A DNA stretch of 64,000 nucleotides from Pollenia angustigena (GCA_930367215.1 OV884058.1:172528478-172592477), one strand, 5' to 3'; shown: positions 46,769-59,633, numbered from the stretch's first letter. A program made the numbers and translations. Notes: generated from the sequence alone by a model not told the origin.

Positions 46769-49700
46769 GTAAATGGATTCTAACTTTATATAATACTCTA
46801 TATTAGTATTGGATTGATAATTTATAAATTAAATTATTCCCACTGGATGCCTTCTTGGGTCATTACAAAGTAGATCCTTATTGCTAATTGTCTTGCTTTT
46901 ATTTACAGGTGGTTCAGGAATATGAGCGTGCAGTTATATTTCGCTTAGGCCGTCTAATGCAGGGTGGAGCAAAAGGACCAGGTATTTGAAAATCTTCTAG
47001 CAAAGCTTCAAAATCAATTAGAATATTAAATTCTTTTCTTGTGCTTAGTTATTATAAGTGGAATTTTGTAAAGGAACTAAAAAGGATTTAGCTATTAAAA
47101 TCTTTTATATATTTTTTTAATTTCAGGTATATTTTTCATATTACCTTGTATAGATTCTTATGCCAGAGTGGATTTACGTACCAGAACTTATGATGTACCA
47201 CCACAAGAGGTAAGTTGTAATAATTTATTCTTTATTATTATTGTTATCTGACTTAAAAGACTTTTGTTGCAATTGTTTTTAAACAGGCACCGTCACAGTT
47301 AAAATGATATTAAAAAGACATTATTTTTTTTTGGATTAAAACAAAAAAATTCATCTTAAGCAAAAAATTCATCTTTAAAGGACGAATTAAGTACTTAAAA
47401 AGAGAGTTTTCTATTTATTTTATAAAAAAACTCATTTGAGTAGTTTAATTTCTCCCAATAGAAAATAAAACTTATTTTATGTAAATTGACACCGTAATAC
47501 CGTGTTCAGATATACCTTTTTTATTGAGTCAATATTCGGTTAATTGACATAATTATCTTTCTGTTCACATATACAAAATTTAGCTAACTCAATTTATATT
47601 TCTACTACATACAACATTCAACGTAAACAAAAATGTACATGTATAAGAAAATGTAAACAACTTTTGACATCTTTAAGGAATAAACATCTGGTTTTTGCGC
47701 AGACCAAAGGGATGGGCCTTTTTTATACCCTCCACCACAATTAGTTGTGAAGAGGGTATATTAAGTTTGTCATTCCGTGTGAAACTTTTTTATTATTCAT
47801 CTGGGTCCTTGAGTAATTCTAATTCGATTTAGCCATGTCCGTCTGTCTGTCCGTCTGTTGAAAACACGCTCACCTTCGAACAACTCAAAAGAAATGAACA
47901 AACTGGGTGCCTAATTGCTTGTAGTTATCCTAAGCAGTTTGGGATTGAAATCCAGCAAAATCGGTTCAGTAGGACCAGAGCTATGAATCAAAATGTGGAA
48001 CCACCACCTAAAAAAATTGATAATTTTGTAACAAAAAATAACATAAATGCTGGAACAAGGCACGGAATGAGATAAGATTTTGCAAATATTTGTTTTATTT
48101 GACTGGAAATCACGCTGTTAAACTTCGTGATGATCCCTCCATAATTTACCCTAAGCCCCATATAAACAATACTCCCGGAAAACAGTTTAGTACGCCTTAA
48201 ACCTTAAAAAATAACGCTAGCGTAACAAAATTTGGTACGCCAGAGTTTTATAGGACTACAAATGATACTGTGAAATTTCGTGAAGATCGGTACATAATTT
48301 ACCCTAGGCCCTATAGAAACCCTACTCCCGGAAAACAGTTTAGTACGCCTGAAACCGTAAAAAATAATGCAATCATAACAAATTTTGGCTCGTCACAGTT
48401 TTATAGGACTACAAATGATACTGTGAAATTTCGTGATGATCGGTCTATAATTTACCCTAGGCCCCATATAAACCCTACTACCGGAAAACAGTTTAGTCGC
48501 CTAAAACCATAATTAATAACAAATCGTCACAGTTTAAGATAATAATAACATCATACAGATATTACTCCTTAAACATTCGAACTGTCGGTGGAGGGTATCA
48601 TAGATTCGGCACAGCCGAATATACCACTCTAACTTGTTTTATTGTAATTTTAATTGCCAAATGTCGAAACACTGTTTAGTAAGTTGTGTTTTGCTTAATA
48701 AACACACTTGTTACAGTGTCGCATTTTAATTTTACTCAATATTTATAACATTTTCGTATTAATTGAGCAATAACTAAATTGCAATTTTGTATGGATAATT
48801 GAGCAGTTATTTCGTTAAACTCAATTAAGGTGCATATCTGAACACGGTATAAGGCCCGTTTTCACAACTTACCGATATAAAAAGTGTTCAAATAGTACAA
48901 CTTTACTTTTACCTACGAGGTAGGATAAACCTTAATTTACTTGATCGTTCACTCAAGGTTAAAGTAAAGTTTTAATAATGGAACACTTTTTATAAGGCCG
49001 GTTAAAGTCTACTCTTAGATATCGGTAAGTTGTGAAAACGGGCCTAAGCTTACCGCTGGTCATTCATGACAATTAGTAAAGCAGTTAAAAAAAGAAGAAA
49101 ATAAACCAAATCAGTTTTATTTAAGACGGATAAATAAAACTCCTTAAAATAGTTATATTTTATAACGGCGAAGTGAATTTAGACGGAAATATGGGAGCTA
49201 TAGTAAGCTTAGAACCGTTCTTCCCAAAACTTCGCAGATTGGCTTCTAACCATACGAAACTATGACAGATCAAATTAAACTGCAATAGCATGGTTCATTA
49301 CGGTTTTAGACGTACTAAAACGTACTAGTATGTGCTTTATATTGGGCGTATTGTTAATTATGCACCGGTCTTCACAAATATTATTGAGTAGGATAATTTC
49401 AGTCATATAAAGCGAATTTATGCAAAATTAAATAAGAAACGGTGTATTCTGTCATTAGTTTTTAACAAAAATATCGATTTTTTAGGGATGTTGTTCCACA
49501 TTTCACAATTATTTTCGTACGAATCCTACTGGATAACTAGAAGGAGTTTGAAAACAATCTAACTCTTTTCTTTTGAGTCCTTCAAAATCGAGCGTAATTT
49601 CCACAGACGGACATGGCATAGTCGATTTAGAGTAACTCCAGGACAATATTTCAATTTGCTGGGCCTATGGTTAATTAAAGACCTGTCTTAAGGAAATTGC

Positions 49701-52700
49701 ATTTCTTGTCTTAGTAAACTGTAGGTTATTGTGTTTAATATGGGACATTTCGAGTCTTATAAAAGTTGACTATTCCTTATTGCGTCACAAAAGCATTATT
49801 CGTTACGATTTTGGCCAATCCAAAAGAAGTCTTAGTACGGGCCATAGCACGGTGGATAATATAAGGTGTGTGCAACTCAAACTGATTTTTGCAAATGTTT
49901 GAAATTAACCATAAAACAAATTCTATCGTAAAGCTAACATGTCAAGCAATTATTGTTTGCAGAAATTATAGTTATTATGTCAACACTAGAATTTGAAATT
50001 GGTGACAGGAAGCACTACTTTCTACTTTAAACATCTGCGAAGATAAAATGATACCATATTCAAGGACGCATTTTTTATATTTACAATTATTTTTAAGGCT
50101 GTTATACCTTGTTGGAAAGGGTATCTTGTCTGGATTCCATTATTGTTATGAGTTTTGTATATCTTGTTATCAGATTTGAAATTTATTCATTTGAAATAAA
50201 TAATATTTTTTGGCTTTGACTAGGATTTTAACTGTTGGCGCCGTTGGCCGCCGATCTAGTTTAAACATAAAATTAAAGTTTAACTTACTATCTAAAATAT
50301 TTACCACAACAAGCTGCATTTTCGTGCCTTTAAAAAATGGCATGGAAAAATGTTGAGCAACTTAGAAATAAAAAAGGAAAATTTTAAATTTTATTAGCTT
50401 TTTTTATCTTGGCAGTTTTGCTTTTTTTATCAAACAAAAAAAGAATTTACGTGATTTGTCAAAAAATCTCTTTAAAATTGGCTTAAGCGATTTTGTTTTT
50501 CAAAAAAAACAACGTATGTAAAAATGAAAAAAAAACTACTAGTTTTCAGAGGCAAATATACAACTAATATTGAACCAATTTTAAAAATCGGTAATGCCAG
50601 AGCTTAAAATTTGTGGAATGAAGGCGAACAGAACTGTTAAAGTATTTCTTGAAGGTAATTAAGATTTTTAAATACAAAATGTTTTGTTACTTTGCTAGCA
50701 AGAGGCAGTTCTAAAACTCTTTACAACAACGAGGAAGACCAAGAAGCTCTTATCAGACAACGTCGAATTCAAAAACAAAACGTAAAAATTCTTCCTTAAG
50801 TAAGGATAATGGAGTATATCACTTTTAAGATGTGTGTACCCAAAGACTGCGGTCAATTGGCGATGTATATGAATGATTGAACTGTTGAGGCCTTTTTCAA
50901 AAACCAAAAAGAAGGGGGTTCTAAAAACTCTGGATGATTCTGAAATTACTCATGCATTTGATCAATTTATTCAAATTTAACAAAAACTCAAAACATGTAT
51001 GTATTTAAGAAATCTTTTTTTCAAAAGAAAATTTCCTGTATTTCCTCCATATATAAAATTTAGCAAGCAAAACAAAGTTGCTGTCCACCCCCAGCATTAA
51101 TAGAAATTACAAATACGTATGCTTAAGTAAAATCTTTACAATATCAACTTGATCACACAACAGCCAGGATTGTTATGATAGAGTATGTGAAAATTAAAAA
51201 TCTTCAAAGATAAACTTTGTACTGAAAATGTACTGAAATGGTTCGTCAGGAGAAAGTGAACATAAACAACAATTTCCCGAGGAATCAATTAAACATGTAG
51301 ATAAAGATACAGGCTATACAGTTTGGCAAAATCCAGCTTAATTAATTTACTTCATTGTAAATTATAATTATCAAACTATTTTGTACCAAAAACTTTTTCA
51401 AATAATCACAAAAAAAAAATTCTAAACTTTAAACTTCATGAAATTTTTGTAATATCTTCCATTTGCTGCCAATGAAATTTTATTGTAACTCTGAACGCTG
51501 AATATGTTTTAAAAAAATACAACCTTTGGCCATTGTAAATATTGGGGTTTGAAAGTCTACAGGACGAAAGTTGTCATGTCTAAAAAAATGTAAGCGTAAA
51601 AGCTATTATCAAATTTCAATTGTTAATACAATTAAAACTAATAAAAAAAATCCATAAAAACACCTTTTTTACTTGTCTTAACATATAACCAGGGCAAGGG
51701 ACTTCATGCAAATGCATGTTTGTTGTCGGTACTCTGAGACCCACCTAAAGTTAATATCTTTGCGAATCACAATATTTCCAGTAAAATGGCATCAATTTGT
51801 TAGTGCATATTTTTGCATATTTTGCTTTAAATGCATGTTTTTGCATATTTTGATATAAATGCATATTTTTCTTCATACTTTCTTATAAATTCACATTTTT
51901 CGTCATATTTTGTAATATTTATAAAAAAAAATTCTCTTTTCTTAATTTTTTGTTTAGAAATATCTTTCTGTTCAAGGCGAATTCATTATAAGGTGTAGTC
52001 CGTGGATCAGCTGGTTATAGTTATTTCAGCCCTGAAGCTGTCAAACAGTCAACATATTATGGGAAAATCTGTTAACTTTGACATTTTCAAGAAGCAAAAT
52101 CAACAACATAACATGTTGGTGTTTGGTACTGAATTACCTTCATTTTATTATAAATTCACCTTGTTTCTTTTACTTTTAAAAAGTAGCACATACAAAAATT
52201 ATACAATTTGTATAATTGTGTGCATAATTGTAGAAGTAACAATAAAACAGTTTTTGACATTTCATTTTGTTCACGGTTTTTTTTACTTGAAGAAACAGAT
52301 AAAAATAACGTTCGGCGAAGAAAAAATAGAACTAAACATAATATTTTTGATTTACCGTGTAACTATGACCTAAAATCCAAAAAGTATTAATAAAACAAAT
52401 TGTTTTTAAGGAAAAAAAGCCCAAAAGAAATAATATCAAAAAATATATTTTAAATAAGTGTGTTTCTGGGTCTTCAAAATAGAGGGAAAAGTACATTTTT
52501 GCAAAGTTTACGAAAAGGTGTTTCATTTAAAAATTTCAAGTAAATCAGCACCTTTAAATCCAGAAACACAAAGATTTATGATTATGAAAAGGTTTCGCAA
52601 ACTTTAATTTCAAGAAAATTAACTTTTGGGGATAAAACTAGTAAATTTAGTTTGGAATTGTATGTTGCTCTGGTGTCTGCAGATATACCTCTATATTAGC

Positions 52701-55700
52701 TAATTAACCAAAATTATAAAATTTTTTTTAAACAAATATAACAATAAAACCATTCCTACGGAAACAACCCTTAGAAAAACTTATCTCGCCAAGTTGTACA
52801 CTATACAACTATGTGACATTGTTGTATAGTGGAAAAGGAGGATCATGCTTCAATAGCTCGAACTTTCAAAGATTCAATTTCTCTTTTAGAAGACTTTAAT
52901 AAAAATAAAATTTTGCTCTACTTGACATTTTTTAAAGATATCTTACCCAAAAATGCTACATGTCACATGCTAAGCTCATGCCATGCATGAAAGTTTTTAA
53001 AGTCACCTTTGCGTTTCAACCATGTATAAGAAGATGCGGTACCTGGTTGCAGGCAGTTGAGTATTATTCCAAAACATTTTAAGGATTTAAAGATGTGGTA
53101 AATAATTTTAACGAAAATAATGCAGTCGCGATAAAAAAGTAAACAATATTTTAAATGTACCTAATATAAAGGATTATTAGAATTTATGCACTCAAACAAT
53201 GGGTTTCAAGTCGACAATAACCGAACTTCAGGGGTTTAAATAATTGAACACCTCGGTTAAACTCGTTGATGACGCTGTCATTAAAATAAGAAAAGTAGAA
53301 GGTCAAATCGGCGAAAAAATAAAAGCCAAACTTTATGGAGTTTTAAAAAAGAATGCCGGATTTAAAAAAGTTAAAGAAATTGGTAATATTTTTAATTTTC
53401 CTTCCAGTAAAGAAAAAAAGGTAGACAATGAATATTCCACAAAGGAGTTGACCACTTTCAAATATGCACCTATTACATCCGTTGATGTCGAACGAACATT
53501 TTCAATGCTTAAAACTGTTTTAAGACCAAATAGAATGAGTTTTACATTTGATAACTTAAAAAAAACTTATTTATTTATATATGTAAATATATCTTTATCT
53601 ACTACTACTTTTTAAACTAAGTTTTTAAAACTGAATGAAATGTATTTTTTTTTTTTGTGAAATATGGTTAAATAAATATATTTTTAATGCATATTTTGTA
53701 ATTTTTTTTTGCATATTTTACGATTTTTGGTGCATGTTTTATGCGCATATTTTGCAATTTTAAGTGCATGAACTTCCTTGCCCTGCATATAACTTTTATA
53801 GAAAAACTCAATTCAGTTGAGTTGTAATTAAGACAACTGGTTGTGATCAGTTGTAATTTTTGTTATGTTTTTGTTCACCGCAATATAATATAACCATAAA
53901 ACAAAAACTAAAGCGTAGTTTATAGAATACGAGCGCCTTACTCGTCCGTTCAAATTCCATTTAAAACAAAAACAAATTTCGAAATTTTGTTTTTGTTTTA
54001 AATGTAAGTTGAACGGACGAGTAACGCGCACGTGTTCTTTAAACCACACATAAGAATTTTCAACTCAACCATAATAGGGGCCTTAGTTTTTGTCAAGTTT
54101 TTAAGGAGAAAGTTCCCCATTTGAGTGAATAACTCTTTTCATACTGAAGCGATTCTATTGGAATTCAATCCCATACAGCCTAGAAGAACTAGGAATAATT
54201 TAACATCCAAGTGCCTAAATCGACTTAAAATAACTAATGGACCCATAATATAGATATATACTTAAAAGGATCTTAGATGATTATTTAGAAGAGATTCACA
54301 TGGACTGACGAATTTAGTATACCTTCATACGCCAGTGCTGATTTAGGGTATAAAACATATATGCAATTTAATATGGTAAATGTTATTTCTCCTTTATGCT
54401 GAATTTGTTAAACGGTAAAATAGTTTTAGAATTTCTACTTCGTAATGTTGAGTTTTCAGTTCCTATTCGCCCTTCCTGGAATAATAGTATAATAATAATA
54501 AGACTTCAATACTTTCATTCCAATTATGCAAATGAGCTCTGAACTTAAAAATTTTTATACGAATATTGATTTCTATGATCCTGATGTACCAAAAATAATC
54601 TCTTAAGTGTCTTAAAATAATTTTAAATCATTTCGTTTTTATTTTATAATACATACTGTTTCATTATTTAAAGCATACTAGTAAGAACCCTGCGGGAAAT
54701 TTTTGTCAATTGGTCCAACAGACGGGTCCTGGGAGTTGTGAAAATAGAACAGGTACAAAAAGAAAGAACTCATGACCAGTGAAAGGAGAATCAATCGTGT
54801 AACTGGTTTATGAAGAACAAAAAGGTAGAAAAAGTAATGAATTACAGTACAGTCTTCACCGGTGGGGTGAAACATTTTTTGGGACTTTCTAAAATTTAGC
54901 TCTTGAATTTTATTCTAGGAATTGTTTTATTGAAATAATACTACATTGTAGTAACTGAGACTAAACACGTTCATTGAGAATGTGACTGGTGAAATGGTGT
55001 CAATTGACCCCCTCCAATGACAACCCCATGTCATAGAAAGTGTTAAAACTAGAACCGGTCTCTACCACCAAAGACCTATCATTGGACTACTTTGGTGTCA
55101 GTTCGCTTCCCTCTAGGGAAATAAGTGAATAAATATATAAAACATTTTGGGTAAGAGTCCCGGTATCCCGGGAACATTATTTTTATTTCCCGTTTTCCCG
55201 GATCTCCAAAAACTGCAGGAAAAAAGAAGCTCTTATTAGAAAGAACCTTCTTGTTTTTTTTTGAAATAAATATTACTCATACGTTCAGTAAAAACATATG
55301 CATGTCGAAAAGTATGCTACACTCTTTTTAAATGGTCATTAATTGAATTCTATAACTCATACGCACTGTGTTCCTCTTAATAAAAGAAATTTTGCATAAT
55401 TAAAAAAAAATATCACTTATACGCCATGTATGTTTTAAATAAAACTGAAACGATGCAAACAAAGCTTATAGAAATATAGGAAAAATTTACTGCCTGTTTC
55501 TGTGTATTTAAAGAACACTGTCGTTGCTTTTACAATTTTGTCGTGATGTTTTTATCGTTTTTATGCACTCAAAAAGAAACTGGAAAAATAAATAAAATTG
55601 TGAAAAGAAAAACCAATATCTGTCCAATCGCTTCAGGAAACAAATTATTTTTTTTTATTTTGCTTAAACTCGAGCAATATTTACCAAAATGCCATTTTTT

Positions 55701-57823
55701 GTAAACATTTGCCTAAATATTTGGGCAACGAGCAAACAAGAAAAAGAAACTAAATAAATTAACAAGGTTTTGCCATTTCTTGTTGAACAAAAATGTAAAA
55801 GTAAACTTTCGTCTTTTTTTTAAAATACCACTAACGTTGTGTTTTTAGTTAATTAAATTTCAAAAACAGAGTTTGGAAGAAAAATGTTAAATGTTAAGCT
55901 AACGTTCGTTTATGTGGTCTAAACGATTTGTCTTAAAAAAAAGAAGAATAAAAACATGTTTTAGTGCGAATGAACTAGCAAGAACAATAAGAAAACTGTC
56001 TATTTCAAATTTATTTTCCTATGATTTTTCCATTGTTGACGATTTTATTGCGACAGAAAAAACGGACTTTAAAGTTTTTTTTTACAATTTATTTATTTTT
56101 TTTTTTTTTTACTAATTTTACTTTTGTCTTGTTATTTTAGGTCTTAACAAAAGACAGCGTCACTGTGTCAGTGGATGCTGTTGTCTATTATCGAGTTTCG
56201 AATGCAACAGTCTCTATAGCAAATGTTGAAAATGCTCATCATTCTACACGTTTATTGGCACAAACAACTCTACGGAACACAATGGGCACACAGCATTTAC
56301 ACGAGATTTTAAGTGAACGTATGACAATTTCCGACACTATGCAGGTAAACAAAAACAACACCAGCTACTATATTATACTATATACTATATTACAATCATT
56401 GGGTATGTGTTGTGTGTGTGGGAGGATGCATTTTAAAGTTTCTTAAAAAAGAAAATAAAATGTGATTCATTTCCAACATTTTTCATATTTTCTAGAATTT
56501 CATAGACATTTTGATATTTGGAGAAATTTAACGAATCTGACAAACATTTTTCATAAAAATTGATTTGGAATAATGTTTTTTAAATTTTCTGTTATATAAA
56601 AAATTTGTTTAAATGTTTTTTTTAGTAAAAATTTGCTTATTCATAGAAAATTTGTCAAAAACTGGTTTTTTTTCTTGTTTTTTTTGAAATTTTAAAGTTT
56701 TTACAGGATTTTTTTTTAAAAAATATGCTATTTTTTTTTTTAGCAAATTTAAACATTTTCTTATATGTCTGTGGCTTGGTGCTTAAAGGGCCAATGTCAA
56801 TATTTTGCTGTTTTGAGTTAATCGTTTCACTATGTTTTTTTTATACTCTCTTTTATTTTTCTGTATCGGTCAATGTCTAAGTTAACCCAGAACAGTTTAA
56901 TGAGTTTTTTTAGACATTGGCTGGTACTAAAGAAAAGAGAGTAACATAATACACATAATGAAACGATTAACTCAAAACAGTAAAGTATTAGCATTGGCCA
57001 TTTTAGCACCAAGCCACAGATGTAATTGCCGTTTTTTTTAGAAAAAGTTAAAACTTTTTATTTTTAAAAATAGTTTTTACTATGTTTATAAGAGTTTTAG
57101 ACAACATTTTTGAAAAGTTTTGCAAACTATTTTTAAGGGGTGTCTTGTAAAAAAATTTATAGACACTTGTTAGAACTACCCTCGTCTGTTGGAACACTTA
57201 TATATGAGTATGTTTGTGTTTTTTAAGTGTGAATAACTATTTAAGTTCAGTCAGGTGAACAAAAGCATAAAATATATATGCCAGCCAAGCTTATTTTTCC
57301 ACAATGTTTACATTTGTATGCCAGTTTTGAATGTATAAGTGTGTTGCACACACACATACACATACGAGTGTTTGTATATGTCATATGTTGCTGTTGGTTT
57401 TATTGTAGTGAGTGTATTCCACGAAGGAAGATAACAACAGCAAAATCAGCCAAACAGCCAGCATAAAAAATTGCTTTCTAAAAAGAAAAATCCTGTCATA
57501 AAAATGACAATATTTTGTCATTTCTCGCCTTCCCCATACTGCCAACTGTTTGCTTACAAAGAGCTGCTAAAGCGGCACCTCCACTTTCACACATACACAT
57601 CAAAAACTTTAAATTATATTTTACACAATAGAATAGATGACACTTTTTCCACAATTCTTTTTCTCCGTTAAATATAAAATTGTTCCTTTCATTATTGTTC
57701 AGTGTATGTGTGTATAGGTTTATTTTTTCATTCATTTATTCGCTTTTTGTTGTTGCTGTATTTTCAGGTACAATTGGACGAAGCTACTGATGCTTGGGGC
57801 ATTAAAGTGGAACGTGTTGAAAT
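46659..57823 (+). CDS. Stomatin-family (SPFH/PHB) membrane protein, partial, five internal exons
   Basis: The spliced product is an internal piece of a stomatin/MEC-2-like protein of the plasma-membrane inner face. In this family such proteins form cholesterol-binding oligomers that modulate ion channels, for example in touch neurons. In order one sees a short cytosolic N-terminus, a hydrophobic hairpin segment ([19 protein letters not shown]) with the conserved proline and nearby cysteines, the PHB start ([27 protein letters not shown]), then [45 protein letters not shown] and [15 protein letters not shown]. All exon junctions are GT-AG and keep one frame with no stop. The first exon begins in phase, so at least one upstream exon exists, and the last ends mid-codon, so the C-terminal half lies beyond the window. 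Introns are 140, 145, 8931 and 1423 bp. The family is certain; which fly paralogue (Mec2 or a CG42540-type gene) I cannot decide, so no symbol is given. Confidence 0.93.
46909..46981 (+). CDS. Stomatin-like exon: start of PHB domain
   Basis: The acceptor tttacag ends at 46908 and the donor gtattt starts at 46982. The 73-nt exon encodes [16 protein letters not shown] followed by MQGGAKGP, the strongly conserved entry to the PHB/SPFH domain. It ends one base into a glycine codon completed by the next exon. Confidence 0.92.
47127..47209 (+). CDS. Stomatin-like exon: PHB domain, second part
   Basis: The acceptor tttcag ends at 47126 and the donor gtaagt starts at 47210. The 83-nt exon encodes [19 protein letters not shown] and then RTYDVPPQE, the conserved stomatin core. 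It ends on a codon boundary before the 8.9-kb intron. Confidence 0.92.
47500..48847. mobile_element. TA-flanked TIR element with nested HINE-like copy
   Basis: The ends CCGTGTTCAGATAT are inverted at both sides, next to TA. The tips continue acctttttta and accttaattg. The HINE-like element 47724-48637 splits it, leaving about 0.43 kb. No coding sequence. Confidence 0.7.
47724..48637 (+). mobile_element. Helentron/HINE-like element, copy R3
   Basis: The 5' tataccctccaccac, three 153-bp-type units, ggtggagggtatc, hairpin attcggcacagccgaat and ctaacttgtt are as in copy R1. Inserted between T residues inside the TA-flanked TIR element, in the stomatin-like gene's long intron. Confidence 0.72.
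48853..49044. mobile_element. PIF/Harbinger-like MITE
   Basis: The ends GGCCCGTTTTCACAACTTAC are inverted, with a 3-bp TSD taa on both sides. 192 bp, no coding content. The 3-bp TSD and GG ends fit PIF/Harbinger. Confidence 0.75.
50160..51681. other. Intronic stretch with possible degenerate transposon gene
   Basis: Near 50697-50795 one frame reads KRQF, a stop, then [20 protein letters not shown] and TKRKN, the kind of GRP-basic linker found in some insect transposon proteins. Too broken to name. Confidence 0.25.
51690..53785 (+). mobile_element. hAT transposon with degenerate transposase
   Basis: The TSD catataac is perfect (51682-51689 and 53786-53793). The ends CAGGGCAAGGGACTTCATGC and inverted CAGGGCAAGGAAGTTCATGC; subterminal gcatattttgcat repeats. 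The 3' half encodes the end of a hAT transposase (52990-53615). It sits in the long intron of the stomatin-like gene. Confidence 0.92.
52990..53615 (+). pseudogene. hAT transposase C-terminal part (degenerate)
   Basis: Interrupted frames give [19 protein letters not shown] (the conserved R/CxTW region), [11 protein letters not shown] and [10 protein letters not shown]. Then comes an open stretch from 53244 ([37 protein letters not shown]) to the hallmark dimerisation motif, [17 protein letters not shown], and [20 protein letters not shown]. The last part is the hAT family C-terminal dimerisation domain. The N-terminal half with the BED finger and first catalytic D is not readable between 51.9 and 52.9 kb. 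A stop sits just before 53244 (QGFK, stop, LNTS). Confidence 0.85.
53919..54044. repeat. Foldback with ~60-bp arms centred near 53981
   Basis: The two halves pair almost throughout (ttactcgtccgttcaa...catttaaaacaaaaaca against their inverse) with the centre at ttcgaa. A foldback MITE or recent palindrome in the stomatin-like gene's intron. Confidence 0.85.
55152..55235. mobile_element. Short hAT-like relic with cccggg ends
   Basis: taagagtcccggtatcccgg on the left and gaagctctta on the right, with ttcccgttttcccgg inside. It resembles a collapsed copy of the element at 34.1 kb; no TSD. Confidence 0.35.
56141..56344 (+). CDS. Stomatin-like exon: PHB domain core
   Basis: The acceptor gttattttag ends at 56140 and the donor gtaaac starts at 56345. 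The 204 nt (68 codons) run from [19 protein letters not shown] through [19 protein letters not shown] to [13 protein letters not shown]. Codon phase is continuous with the exons on both sides. This is the most diagnostic exon for the family. Confidence 0.94.
56769..57020. mobile_element. Foldback MITE in the 1.4-kb intron
   Basis: Arms of about 85 bp (ctgtggcttggtgct, then ttgagttaatcgtttca) are inverted around a short centre. Non-coding. Confidence 0.75.
57768..57823 (+). CDS. Stomatin-like exon: end of visible PHB region
   Basis: The acceptor ttttcag ends at 57767 and the donor gtaagt starts at 57824. The 56 nt encode [18 protein letters not shown] plus two bases of the next codon (isoleucine or methionine). 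The family continues with KDVRLP-type sequence; I find no such exon in the remaining 6.2 kb, so the following intron runs out of the window. Confidence 0.92.
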
Positions 57824-58437
57824 GTAAGTTATAAGGCAGAAAATATAGAAAAGAATACATTGTATAAAACAACATCAGGAGTGTATAAATATTTTAGAAA
57901 CTAACCTAAATGTGATGACAAATAAATATTTTACCTGCAACATCTTTAAATGATGATGGAACATTTTTTCTTTAAGTTTTCCATTTGTACGTGTGTGCCA
58001 CAATGTGCTTTTTTTAAATTAGGGTTATATAATCATATTACAAGAGCAATAAACACAATTGTGTGAAGTATAAAATACAAGCACAGTGTTACAAATTCAG
58101 ATTCGAAGAAATAAAATTTCAAATTCGTAGTTGTTGTTTTTGTTTTAAATATAATTTTCTGTGCGAACGTTAACTTTCGAAATCGATGAACATGCTGTTA
58201 ATTTGTGTTTTTTTGAAATATTATTATTAAAGTTCAGTACTGTCGGAACTGTCAATAAAAAAATATTTCAAATGTAATTAAAGTGTTGACTATTTTCATA
58301 TTGACAATGGAATCATGCAATTAATAAATTCTCGGAAAAGCTTTAATTGAAAACAATTAATTTTCCATGGAAATTCCGGTGAAAAACTCTTCTCTATTGG
58401 CTTTTATTTTAATTAAAATTATTATTCGTATATTTGC
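57824..58437. other. Intron, no gene seen
   Basis: Continues the intron after the last visible stomatin-like exon. AT-rich; no next exon (expected to start with a KDVRLP-type reading) is found here or further down. Confidence 0.6.
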
Positions 58438-58648
58438 ATAAGTATCAGTGTTGCCAGAACTCAGTGACCAAAAATTGCTAAACTTAAAAAAATGACTATA
58501 AATTTGAAAAAAAAATATCTTTAAAACTATTTTAATTAACAACATGAAAATTTAACCAAAAAATTAATAAAATTCAATAAAATTTAAAGGCTAGCAACAA
58601 AAAAAAAAAAAAAATTGTTTAAGAAAATCGGTTTTAACGTTATGATAA

Positions 58649-59560
58649 CCCAACAAACCAAATGCAACGAAATCGTTCAGACTTCATAACGACTTTCTGC
58701 ACAAGTTGCCGATTTCGGGACTGATTTCGTCTAGAAGTCAACACGAAAAATATATAAAGTGGTTGACACGAGTTCTGTAAGAATTGCCGGGAGAAATTCC
58801 CTTAACTTCACAGATAGATCTGTCTGATATCTGAACGATGTCTGATGTTATTTCCTAGGGAAATTCTGGATTTCCTTCCGATATTTCCAATCGATGTCTG
58901 ACAGAAATCGTACTTGTAGTCGTTTAAAATTCGCATAGTTATAGGGACAGTTTGCACAGATATATGCCAGTAATCTGACAATAAATCTTTTTTATTTCTG
59001 AAATGATTGCCGACAAATCGTGCAGATTCAATTAAATTCAAATTCAATTTAATTATTATTACCACATTTATTACTAAACACTTTATGTTTTTAGCACGTC
59101 TTCTCTTTCCTAATTCACTTGATACACTGCTGTGAACGACGATTATTAACATGTTTTCTTTTCTTCAAATTGGATAATCCCGTTAGATACATTAAACTTT
59201 TATTGTAAACATTGATCAAACACAGAATTAAAAAAAACTTCGAACTTTTGATCCGAGCTCTGTACGAAATCTTGCAGATATTTCTGCACAAGAAAAACAT
59301 AAAAACCATTGTAAAATCTATCAGCAGTCTGCAAGCTTTCGTGCAGATATTTCTTAACAAATGAATATGAAATATTCCTCCGAGGTTTCTATCTGAAGGC
59401 TGAACGAAATCCTGCAGACATTTCTGCATAAGCAAAATATAAAATTCCTCGAAAGTTCGTTAACAATTTTTAAAGAACTCTGTACGATATGTCGAAAGAC
59501 TTACGAATTTGTACAGAATTGTCTTTTATCTGACAAAATCTGTAAGTTTGGTTGGCTGGG
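58649..59560. mobile_element. TIR element with CCCARCMAACCAAA ends
   Basis: The ends cccaacaaaccaaatg and inverted cccagccaaccaaact. The interior has recurring gcagatatttctgcacaag-like blocks near 59270, 59340 and 59415. Non-coding; nested in the element carrying copy 2. Confidence 0.55.
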
Positions 59561-59633
59561 AAACTAAACTACTAAAAAAATTAAGTAAACATTTTTATAA
59601 TTTTTTATTTTTATTTTATTTATTTATTTTTAT

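Larger units (their letters stand above)
47210..56140 (+). other. Large transposon-filled intron of the stomatin-like gene
   Basis: The 8931-bp intron lies between the PPQE and VLTKD exons. It holds a TA-flanked TIR element (47500-48847) with a HINE-like element inside it, a PIF/Harbinger-like MITE (48853-49044), a degenerate HINE-like stretch (about 49180-49700), a hAT element (51690-53785) and a foldback MITE (53919-54044). Stretches 50160-51680 and 54050-56140 hold no convincing gene. A weak reverse HINE-like relic lies near 54070-54350 (gacccataat, tgggattgaatt-like on the other strand) and a cccggg-rich hAT-like scrap near 55152-55235. Confidence 0.75.

Noticed and set aside
58808..59435. 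Overlapping 114-aa and 106-aa minus-strand open frames
   Set aside because: They fall on the TIR element at 58649-59560 and its internal repeats; no recognisable domain.
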